Positions 33,880 through 42,479 of a DNA stretch of 64,000 nucleotides are shown here, one piece after another. The stretch is taken from NCBI GenBank assembly GCA_037127315.1, contig JBBBDQ010000347.1:2266501-2330500 (forward strand). The letters run 5' to 3'. The DNA comes from Ascarosepion bandense (taxonomy: Eukaryota > Mollusca > Cephalopoda > Sepiida > Sepiidae). The position numbers and the translations under genes were made by a program. Below the pieces are notes generated by a model, which searched no databases, was not told the origin of the DNA, and was given only the letters and a program-made list of their open reading frames with translations. Within the stretch, counting starts at the first letter, position 1; every line of letters starts with the position of its first letter.

Positions 33880-34470
33880 CTGTTCGCTCCTAAATGCTCT
33901 TTTCCTAATACCATCTCAGAAAATGCATAACCACATCTATTCCTGTGAACATCTGACCGTTGGCCAATCCATCGTTTCTTCTGTTGGTGCAATTATCTGA
34001 GAGTCCATCTGCGATCGATCGACCTCACGACTCAGCAATTGCACAAATATTAACGACAACTGACGCTGAGCGATGTCTTGCTGTCCTTTTCAGATCTACG
34101 GAACAAACAAATAGAGCTGTTTGGCCGGAACTCTTTTCTTCGTTTTTAAATCATTAATCAATGACAGATGGCATACAGACATTTAGAAAACAGAATAGAG
34201 AACATCGTTCTTAGATTCTGGAGATACCGATAAAATTACGAGACTATAATGGCGTGCCGATATCCGGTAAATGTCAAATATTTATAAAATGTTAAAGTTG
34301 AAAGGAAAATTTAAATGTGAAAATGAAATGAATCTGTGTGATTTTTATTTTAAATTCATACAAAAACGGTAGGCTATTTTTACAAGGGATGACAAACTCG
34401 AGAAACCTGTCCTTATTAAAATAGGAGTGAATGTTAGCGGAAATACACATGTGAATCTTGGTGTATTGTT
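33880..34470. other. No gene recognised
   Basis: Mixed-composition sequence. A 65-codon frame at 33960-34157 has no recognisable domain. Confidence 0.45.
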
Positions 34471-34474
34471 TTAT

Positions 34475-35140
34475 AATCCTATCACCCCAAGCAAGGCATT
34501 ACACTGTCACTGTTTTGCAGTGTTACATAGGAGGAAAGTTATGAGAATGAGAAACTATATATCGAGAGTGTCAGGAAGCTGGTAGGAGAGGGATGTGAAT
34601 ACTGCAGAAATGAGATGAGAGCATGAGAAAGAGGATGGAAGTTCGTGAGATAGAAGTTTACTATTGACTTTACATTTATTATCTTATAATCGTATCGCCC
34701 CAAGCAAAGCATTATCTTGCCAATGTTGTGCAGTGGGTTACATAGAAGGAAAATTATGGGAAGGAGTAAGAGAATACAGGGAGTATCAGGAAGCGGGTAG
34801 GAGAGGGATGACGATACTGCAGAAATGAGATGAGGGCATGAAAGAAAGGATGCAAGTTAGTGAGATAGGAGATGACTATTATCAGAGCAGAAGCCGTGAA
34901 ATTACTTGTAGAAGACACAAAAGGAAGCTACACTACGCCGGTGAGAAAATGACTGTATTCGAGCTTCCAAGTCTAGATCGATCACATTGCAGATTCTTCG
35001 TTGATATCAGGAGCATCTGACCAGATATGACAACAGTATTCAATGCACGGGCGGATGGTAGGTTTGTATATGTGCAGGATTGTTTCAGCTGGAAAACAAA
35101 CTTTCTGGCCCTGCACAGAGAACCGACCTTCTTAAATCTT
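34475..35140 (-). pseudogene. Two LINE 3' ends in tandem, minus strand (LINE-L)
   Basis: Two copies of the LINE 3' UTR in the same orientation (plus-strand landmarks ATCACCCCAAGCAAGGCATT at 34480 and TCGCCCCAAGCAAAGCATT at 34693) share the following 180 bp. The second continues into coding sequence (minus-strand equivalents of the FHGFCSD, CNVIDLDLEARIQSF-like and IRPCIEYCCHIWS segments, ending near RARKFV). Strongly mutated, no open frame. The tandem start suggests one copy inserted in the other's UTR or a local duplication. Confidence 0.7.
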
Positions 35141-35329
35141 GAATCTCAACGAATATACAAGAGTGAAATTTTGCTAGTGTACATGCGTGAATTTTTAAAA
35201 ATCTACAAGCTTGAATCTACAACTGTGAATCTCGGTTAGTCTACAGACGAGAAGGTCTGTTAATCTACAAGCATAGATTTGGGAGAATCTACAAGCGTGT
35301 TTACAAAATGAAAGAGAATATAAGAAAAA

Positions 35330-35550
35330 GAAAATATTAAATAGAGAGAACAATAAAAAACAAGAAGACAGAAGACAGAACATAACGATCGACATTGCAT
35401 TTAAATTGTGGGACATTAAATTTGACAGGAAAGTATGAAACCTGATGAGAGTTCCACAAGCGAGAAGTGCGAGAGATGAAACATTTATCATAGAAGTTAC
35501 AATTGCATATAGCCGTTTTACTTGTAAGATGATGAGACATGAATACCAAT
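35330..35550 (-). pseudogene. LINE C-terminal fragment (LINE-M)
   Basis: Minus strand reads [40 protein letters not shown] and PQFKCNVDRYVLS: the LINE C-terminus, diverged. It has no 3' UTR landmark. It ends where the 35-bp minisatellite begins. Confidence 0.7.
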
Positions 35551-35829
35551 CTGATAATACGTTTACGTTCATAAAGTCTATGTATCTGATAATACGTTTA
35601 CGTTCATAAAGTCTATGTATCTGATAATACGTTTACGTTCATAAAGTCTATGTATCTGATAATACGTTTACGTTCATAAAGTCTATGTATCTGATAATAC
35701 GTTTACGTTCATAAAGTCTATGTATCTGATAATACGTTTACGTTCATAAAGTCTATGTATCTGATAATACGTTTACGTTCATAAAGTCTATGTATCTGAT
35801 AATACGTTTACGTTCATAAAGTCTATATA
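35551..35829. repeat. 35-bp minisatellite, 8 units
   Basis: Units of CTGATAATACGTTTACGTTC plus ATAAAGTCTATGTAT start at 35551 and every 35 bp to 35796. They are essentially identical until the last, which diverges at GTCTATATAACG. Confidence 0.97.
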
Positions 35830-36356
35830 ACGAAAAGAATTTCTATTTAGAACAATTACCAAAAAATATTTATATATAAAAAAAAACACAGAGAAACTGC
35901 GTTACGACGGTGAAAAGTTAACCAAAGTCGAGCTGTCAGGAGAAACAAATTTTTGACCTTTATTTGTGTGTATATCTGAAATGATGTTTTATGATTATTT
36001 ACACTATATACCTGTTTCTATTTGTTTTTTCTCACCTTGTGATTTGATGCAGAGTCTTGACCTAACGGGTTTTGATTTCAGTGCGTGGCTATTGCACCAA
36101 TAACCATAAAATTGAGAGTTGATTTAAAAGGACGTAACTGATATTGAAAAATATGGGCGCGACCTGATACATAGAATTAGATCAATCTACACTGGTCAAG
36201 AAAATAATGAGTCCATTTCGAAATTCTAGTTAACCGATGACGAACGGAGATTACAAGGAAACATCGTGATTATGGCAACAGAAGATGAGGACAACAGTCC
36301 ATACAATAGGAGTAATAGCCTTTTGTTTTATTTTTCTATTTCTTTGTTTTTAACTT

Positions 36357-36357
<1 letters not shown>

Positions 36358-36402
<45 letters not shown>
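36358..36402. repeat. (TA)n next to hammerhead-bearing terminus
   Basis: (TA)n of about 44 bp. The sequence after it (CTTTAGAACATGTACAAAG) is the PLE-terminal spacer also seen at 37579 and 59655. Confidence 0.95.
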
Positions 36403-36403
<1 letters not shown>

Positions 36404-36419
36404 TTTAGAACATGTACAA

Positions 36420-36487
36420 AGTACAAACTACTCCAAAACTGTACATTTTGTTTCGACATTGAAAGAACAATGTCTGATCAGGTAGTT
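36420..36487 (-). ncRNA. Degenerate PLE hammerhead ribozyme
   Basis: Minus strand: stem I AACTAC with GTAGTT (6 pairs), core CTGATCA (G8 to C) instead of CTGATGA, stem II GACATTG with CAATGTC, core GAAA, stem III CAAAA with TTTTG, and GGA where the GTA triplet is expected. The fold is retained but two catalytic positions are lost, so it is predicted inactive. It is a paralogue of the motif at 37603-37659. Confidence 0.75.
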
Positions 36488-36758
36488 AATAATGATGGTA
36501 ATTAAGGTTTTATTTTTTAAAAATTTAAAAAACACTACTTCATTTTTTAAAAATCTTTTTGTACGAGGTAAGAAAATATCAAAAAGTGGGGGGAAAAGGG
36601 ATCAGAAAAGATGAAGAAATATGATGAGAAATCAAGAAAGGGAAAGCAAAAGTAAAGGGAAAAACACCATGAAACAGAAGGCAAAGTGGACAAAAAATGA
36701 AAGCAAATGCGAGGAAAGACCCAATTAAAACTGCGAAGAGCGAGAAATTTTATATTTC

Positions 36759-36796
<38 letters not shown>

Positions 36797-36812
36797 AAAC
36801 AAAATTTCGATG

Positions 36813-36870
36813 TTTAAATTCGTTGAATAGCCATTTCTACGAGGATATCCTCGCGTCTTCAGCAACGAAA
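36813..36870 (-). ncRNA. Second-type hammerhead-like motif
   Basis: Minus strand: stem I TTCGTTG with CAACGAA (7 perfect pairs), core CTGAAGA (position 7 is free in the hammerhead core), stem II CGAGG-ATAT-CCTCG with two imperfect basal pairs, core GAAA, a minimal stem III T(GGCT)A and triplet ATT. Its terminal spacer then reaches (TA)n at about 36795. The one-pair stem III makes this less certain than the PLE motif. Confidence 0.55.
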
Positions 36871-37109
36871 TACTTATTTAATACTTATTTAAACAAATTC
36901 AAATGAAAAAAAATTTATACGGGTAGAAGTCCTCAAAAAATTTTAATCCACAGGAAAATAAAACAAAATAAAATAAAATGGTGTGGGATTAGTAAATTTT
37001 GAATTGAAAGAAGTAAACAGGGAAGCAGACAGATACCTGTCTAGAAGACACCCGCTTCCTTATCTGAGTTGAGAGTTTAAAGGTTGAAATTTAGTCATGC
37101 CTGGGAGAG

Positions 37110-37238
37110 GGGAACTGTGATTTTTTGTTGTCTTTCAATGATATTACCATCAAGTATATCAGACGGTATGAACGGATCCTACACAAAATTAATAGACAGA
37201 ACTTGTCTATATTATTCAATGAAACCTGCATTAATATA
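37110..37238 (+). pseudogene. PLE N-terminal fragment 1
   Basis: Plus strand encodes CDFLLSFNDITIKYIRRYER, ILHKINRQNLSILFNETCI, and then the frame runs into (TA)n. The NLxILFNxTC block is characteristic of the N-terminal region preceding RT in this PLE type. It is about 93% identical at DNA level to 48600-48722 and stops at the same codon. Confidence 0.6.
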
Positions 37239-37407
37239 TATATATATATATAGTCAACCAACTCTTCTATTCTAAGATTGCAGTTAAGCGTAAAATAGTC
37301 TATCATCATCCACTGTTAATAGATTTGACGATGCTTATAAATATATACGATGTTTATTGATATACTCCATGTTTGGATATAGCCACAAAACAATATGTGA
37401 TAACACA

Positions 37408-37452
37408 CACACACATACACACACACACACGCACACACACATGCACACATGT
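37408..37452. repeat. (AC)n microsatellite
   Basis: ACACACAC run with T, G and ATG interruptions. Confidence 0.9.
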
Positions 37453-37602
37453 ATGTATATTTTAGACATATATCTAAATGAATAAGTAACGAAGAAAATA
37501 TTAACAACGTTCAAAATATTAATTTAAAACTGTGCTCAATACAGAAGTAGAGCAATGAATATTTATTATAAATCATACTTTAGAACATGTTCAAATAACA
37601 AT

Positions 37603-37659
37603 CTACTACAAAGTGTACATTTTGTTTCGACATTGAAAGGACAATGTCTCATCAGGTAG
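37603..37659 (-). ncRNA. Canonical PLE-type hammerhead ribozyme
   Basis: Best-preserved ribozyme in the window. On the minus strand: stem I CTAC (37659-37656) with GTAG (37606-37603); core CTGATGA (37655-37649); stem II GACATTG with CAATGTC, loop TCCTTT; core GAAA (37628-37625); stem III CAAA with TTTG; cleavage triplet GTA (37609-37607). All conserved core positions are present. The downstream spacer (minus strand) holds the TTATAAAT- and ATTTTGAACGTT-type sequences shared with other PLE ends. Activity is predicted from sequence only. Confidence 0.88.
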
Positions 37660-37669
37660 TAAAAGTTCA

Positions 37670-38310
37670 GACCTCGAGCGATTTGTCAAAAAGGTGCTTC
37701 CTGTTGTTTCGCGGAGAGTGGGAGCAATCCCAGCGTTCAGTACTATTGGTGAGTAATTGAAAACCCAACGACAGTTTGATACAAACCTTATGAGTAAAAT
37801 CGGGTGGACGGATTTGTTTCTCACCGGATGTTATAGCATGAATTAATAATACATCCGAGCAGGGATTTGAGTCAATCGTCCTTGTTCAAATGTTGATAAC
37901 TGCAGATTCTCTTTTAACTATTACTAATATCCACTCTGCGAAGATGCAATATAACCTATAGGTTACCATGTGGATGTTAGACTAACACAACTGTGCTTGA
38001 GCAGGCTGAGAAAAGCTAGCCATCTAGAAGAGAGTACTGCCAAAATGCATGCAGCCAGCCATTCGCTATTAGATTGTGTACATATACTCTGTTATACAAT
38101 AATGCGTTTATGTGAAGATATTCAACCGTTATTTTTTTTTGTAAAAACCATGCCAACATAATTTAGTGAATATTATAAAAGGTTTTTGGAAGGAAATTGT
38201 GCAGGCGGATTTGAGTGTTTTCGAGTGTTGTGTGAGCACAAACTACGAAGATTTCGTAGATAGGTATTTAAACGGATTGGTGTTCTTTAAACCGTTGGTT
38301 ACGACAGATT
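37670..38310. other. No gene recognised
   Basis: Open frames up to 72 codons without recognised features. Confidence 0.45.
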
Positions 38311-38314
38311 ATGC

Positions 38315-38580
38315 GCCTTTTCCCAGAATCAGTCACTATTTTCCGCTGAGCTCTTATGCAGTAGAAACCATAGTTTGACACTTTGGGATTGGAATAAGCC
38401 CAAATGTAACTAAGCGGGCGATTAATGGCTAGACGAAATAGAATTCGGGCAGACTCAAATCGGACCAGCCAGTCTGTACTTATCTTCCGTTATATAAACA
38501 TGCGTTTATGAAGATTTGAAGGAGTCCGATCGTTTTGCGGATATATCGTTCTTTTGAAAAATACATATCAAGGTAATCGA
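38315..38580 (+). repeat. Dispersed repeat, copy 1
   Basis: Shares TTATGCGCCTTTTCC, TTATATAAACATGCGTTTATG and CGGATATATCGTTCTTT with 38995-39270. The two copies lie either side of an RTE fragment. Confidence 0.6.
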
Positions 38581-38639
38581 ATAAACATAAAAGCTAATTG
38601 CGTAACAAAATAGAGTAGACCGATTTGGTTGTCGAGATT

Positions 38640-38965
38640 TGTGTTAGGCAGAAGTAATGGAAACAAAAAGGAAATTAATACTGAGCATCAGGAAGAGACA
38701 GCTGAAGTTCCTGGGACATGCAATGAGGAAAGATGGCTTGGAGAACCTAGTACTAACAGGCCAGATAGAGGGAAAAAGAGACAGGGGAAAGCAGCGGATA
38801 CCTGAAGGACTTAATAAGGTGGATGATACAACGAGGGTTGCATGGTGTAACAGGAGAAGGCGTGCTAAGAGCAACCAGAGATGAAAGCCATGATCGCCTA
38901 CATCCTGAAAGGAGAGGGCACATAGAAGAACAACAAAATATCTTAACCCTGAGTCTCAGCGGATC
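38640..38965 (+). pseudogene. RTE LINE C-terminal domain fragment
   Basis: Encodes METKRKLILSIRKRQLKFLG, HAMRKDGLENLVLTGQIEGK and RDRGKQRIPEGLNKV. After a frame change it gives GLHGVTGEGVLRATRDESHD and RLHPERRGHIEE. This is the well-conserved C-terminal tail of RTE-type endonuclease-RT proteins. The RT and endonuclease domains are absent, so it is a 3' remnant. Confidence 0.8.
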
Positions 38966-38994
38966 AGCGTTGTTAAAATTGTGGATCACGACAG

Positions 38995-39270
38995 AGGATG
39001 CGCCCTTTCCTACAAACTGTAAGTAATATCCGATCAGCACAAGCATTTGGGCTGTATAGTTGGTAGACTGAGCAGCTTTGAACTGAGTAAGCTTGGCCAG
39101 ACAACAGGCATACATAAAATCCGTCAAGTTAGCCAAACGCTGTGGAAATATGCATTTATAATCTGTTATATAAACATGTGTTTATGCCAAGTTGAAGAAA
39201 CCCGATAGTTATATAGATATATCGTTCTTTCGAAAAAGACATGTCAAGGTAATCAGATAAATGTGATAAA
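38995..39270 (+). repeat. Dispersed repeat, copy 2
   Basis: Direct repeat of 38315-38580 at moderate identity (for example GATATATCGTTCTTTCG and CATGTCAAGGTAATC). Confidence 0.6.
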
Positions 39271-39357
39271 AGGTAAGTGTAGAACGAATAACATATTATC
39301 ATGTCATAAAACTTACATTTGGCACATATTTCAAAGCGCAATGAAATGTATCGGAAA

Positions 39358-40190
39358 TATGTTTGCTTATTCCGATTGCCTTTCTATCCTGGGAATCATT
39401 CGGGATCATGCAACAAAATCATATTAATTCGTTTATAGAATATCTTGCGCGATGGATCCATTGAAAGTTGCTGTGTGTATTCGTTTAGTTGCTTTTTTAG
39501 TTGGCATCCATGATTAAATCACAACAAATAATTCGTTGTCAGCTTTATTTTATGACAAAAACAGCCATCAGAACATAAAGAACGAACAGAATAAATAAGC
39601 GAAAATAAGTTTTATTTTGTTTCATTGTCGATATTAAAGCTTGCGTCGATATTATATGCTCACAACTTCTCATTTGCATACGTCAGTGTACAAAAAAAGA
39701 TTTTGGCCCTGACCTAGCTACTCGGGTTTAACAACTGTCATAATGAATCTTTTCTGTGCTTTTTTTATAAATATATCCGTGGCGATCCTGTTAGCGAATT
39801 CTCCTCTTCGATATTGCTGAAAACTCAACGACGGTTTGACTCAAGATTTTTAATAAAATTAGATAGACAAAGCAGTACGCCGATGGTTGGGTTAGTATAA
39901 GGTAACAAGAGATCGTGAACGAGCATTTGAGTAGATTGGCTCCGTGATGAAAGCACAAATAAAAGCATTTTCTGCTTAATTTAATGACAAAAACAATCAG
40001 TCAAGAATAAGAGCCATAGAACAGAGACCATAATTTGCTAGTCAAATGCTTGTTCACGATCTCTTGTTACTTTATACTAACCCAACCACACAAGATATTC
40101 TATAAACGAATTAATATGATTTTGTTGAATTGATCCCGAATGATTTCCAGGCTAGAAAGGCAATCGGAATAAGTAAATATATTGAAAACA
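39358..40190. repeat. Imperfect inverted repeat (foldback)
   Basis: Arm 39358-39460 (TTCCGATTGCCTTTCTA, ATTCGTTTATAGAATATCTTG) is the reverse complement of 40088-40190. A second matched pair is 39885-39935 with 40045-40087 (GGTTGGGTTAGTATAA, ACAAGAGATCGTGAAC). The left arm carries about 410 bp extra between the two matched blocks. No transposase is seen. Confidence 0.75.
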
Positions 40191-40204
40191 TATTATAAAC
40201 TAGT

Positions 40205-40436
40205 GAAATGAATTAGAGCGCTCTAGCTATTGGGCGCGTATAATGATATGTGCTAAAAAGTCTGCATACTTCCACCGAACGACCATAGCCCAGGTGTAGA
40301 GTCGCTGACTGATGCCATTTCGCTCGGGTTTCAATCCCGGGTAAAAAAGCAATTGTAGTCTAACCGTATTGATGAGCTGTGATACGGCGAAACAGATTTG
40401 TCTGCGGATGACAATGTATATATATATATATTTATT
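40205..40436 (+). mobile_element. SINE-B copy 3
   Basis: Head with box A-like ATAGCCCAGGTGTAGAGTCG and box B GGGTTTCAATCCCGGG (about 40327), hammerhead region at 40364-40407, then GATGACAATG and a (TA)n tail. This is the best tRNA-like head in the family. Confidence 0.85.
40364..40407 (+). ncRNA. SINE-B hammerhead ribozyme, one core lesion
   Basis: Stem I CCGTA (40364-40368) with TGCGG (40403-40407); core TTGATGA (C3 to T; other copies have CTGATGA); stem II GCTGT-GAT-ACGGC; core GAAA; stem III CA-GATT-TG; triplet GTC. Everything but C3 is canonical. C3 is normally essential, so this copy is probably inactive. Confidence 0.82.
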
Positions 40437-40784
40437 TTACTGTTGTGGATCCGGGAGAGAAAGCACAAAAAAAAAAATAAATTAAATAACAAAAACAGAT
40501 ATGGAGAGAGAAAATGTAAGTTATATTGAACAAGATATACAAACTGGAACACGGATTAGTAAATTCAGGAATACTATTAGTAGAAATAATTTTATACAGT
40601 CTTGAAGTGAAATAGTATGTCCGGTTAATGAGTCTTTATACAACAACTTCAACTAACTCTGCACTAACTTACTGACCAACTAAGCAACTGCTTTACAACT
40701 CCGTTCTCTATATAGGCAGGGTTATATGTATACATCAGGCGATTTCTTTCTTGTATACAAAAAGTGGCGATCCCACAACAATTA

Positions 40785-40840
<56 letters not shown>

Positions 40841-41080
40841 CTGAAATCTACATTGTGTTGATCCTGTTGGATAGCTATTTCAACGGGAAAATTCTAGCTT
40901 CATCAACAACGATCAAAAACAAAAAAAAATTTAATTCCAATATTTGAATGAATAATATTTTCTTTATGATCATTTGTATTTGAATTAATAGTTGTTTTTT
41001 GTTTTTTATCGTTACTGATGAAGCTAGAATATTCTCGCTGAAATAGCTATTCAACGGAATGTAGATTTCGGAATTTATTG
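40785..41080. repeat. (TA)n plus inverted pair of second-type hammerhead-like ends
   Basis: (TA)n at 40785-40835 is followed by a minus-strand copy of the second-type motif (40861-40913; core TTGATGA) and, about 90 bp on, a plus-strand copy (41008-41056; core CTGATGA, GAAA, stem III T-AGCT-A, triplet ATT). The arms match over about 80 bp (GATAGCTATTTCAACG, CTAGCTTCATCA). The interior is A/T-rich. Confidence 0.65.
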
Positions 41081-41235
41081 ATATAATATACTTATTTGGC
41101 TCTGTAAATAGATAATTCTATTTCCATTGAGCCTTTCACCTGGATCATTTTAAATATTGATATAATTAATATTAATAGGATCTGGTTTTTGAGATTTTAC
41201 ACATATATCTGTTTCTTTTTTGTATATATATATAT

Positions 41236-42314
41236 ATATATCCATTATCAACGCCGAGGTGGTTCAGCATCTCACAGCACACAGGCTCCTCTCGGACAAG
41301 CAATATGGTTTCCGCTTCACCAGGTCTACTGCTGATATGCTAACGACCATCACCGAGTACATATACCAGGCACTCGACAGGAATGGCGAAGCTCGAACCG
41401 TTGCATTGGATATATCTAAGGCGTTCGACAGAGTTTGGCATGCTGGCCTTCTATGTAAACTGCGGAGCTATGGTATAACTGGACATTTGTTTGAACTAAT
41501 CCAGTCATTCCTCTCTAACCGCACAATGAAAGTGGTATTAAACGGACATGCCTCTCAGAACTACCATACAAACGCAGGTGTCCCCCAAGGCTCCATCTTA
41601 GGTCCTACACTCTTCCTGATATATATTAATGATCTCCCTGATTCCATAAGAACCCAAATAGGTTTGTACGCCGATGACACCACAGTTTACTCTCGCCTCC
41701 AACAAAAATCTGGTGTAGGCGTCAAAGCTAAACTTGCAGCCGAGATTGAAAAAGACCTCCAATCCATATTGGACTGGGGTAAGAAATGGCTAGTAATGTG
41801 ATAGATACCGACTTGGCAGACCGCCTGCAGTCTCTCTCCCACCGGCGAGACGTGGCTTCGCTGTGTCTCTTCTATAAATACTTTCACGGCTTCTGCTCCG
41901 ATGAACTTAGATCACTGGTGCCCCCTAAATACGAATTTGCACGAGATACTAGATTAGCAACTAGATCCCACCCTTTTACAGTGAAATCGATAAAATGCAG
42001 CCGTAACTTCTACTCCAACAGTTTCTTTCCTCGCACTTCCCAACTGTGGAATTCTCTTCCAAACGATTGCTTCCCCGACGGCTACAATCTCCAGGAGTTT
42101 AAATGTAAGGTCAATAGACACCTCCTAACACACTAACCTGCTCCCATTCTATCAAACACTCTTCCCATCTGCCCGACACTTATCCTTGCTATCCTTACTC
42201 ATCTATCACCTTTCTCCTGACATTCCCTATGTCTATCCACTCCTTCTCTTTACCTTCCCCTATGTAGCCCCATGCGCAATAGTGGCAGTGGAATGCCTTG
42301 CTTGGGGTGAGATG

Positions 42315-42345
<31 letters not shown>
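41236..42345 (+). pseudogene. LINE-H: RT open frame with internal deletion
   Basis: A 5'-truncated LINE beginning in RT right after a (TA)n. The frame reads NAEVVQHLTAHRLLSDKQYG, FRFTRSTADMLTTITEYIYQ, ALDISKAFDRVWHAGLL (motif A), GVPQGSILGPTLFLIYINDL (motif B), YADDTTVYSRLQ (motif C, catalytic DD) and WGKKWLVM. There it meets a deletion of about 360 bp relative to LINE-I, joining CTAGTAA to TGTAATGTG. The remaining C-terminal region (NVIDTDLADRLQSLSHRRDV to CKVNRHLLTH, about 41791-42136) is open in another frame. The 3' UTR is full, with a poly(A) of about 30 nt at 42318-42348. Confidence 0.92.
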
Positions 42346-42371
<26 letters not shown>

Positions 42372-42470
42372 TCGTTTCTACGTTTTCAGATGCATTTTTA
42401 TGGAATATCTCCGTTTGTGCAGATGCTTGCTTTGTTCTTTTTATGATATATATATATATATATACAATTC
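42346..42470. repeat. (TA)n runs after LINE-H
   Basis: (TA)n directly follows the LINE-H poly(A). A second TA run is at 42447-42465. Confidence 0.9.
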
Positions 42471-42479
42471 TACTTTTCT

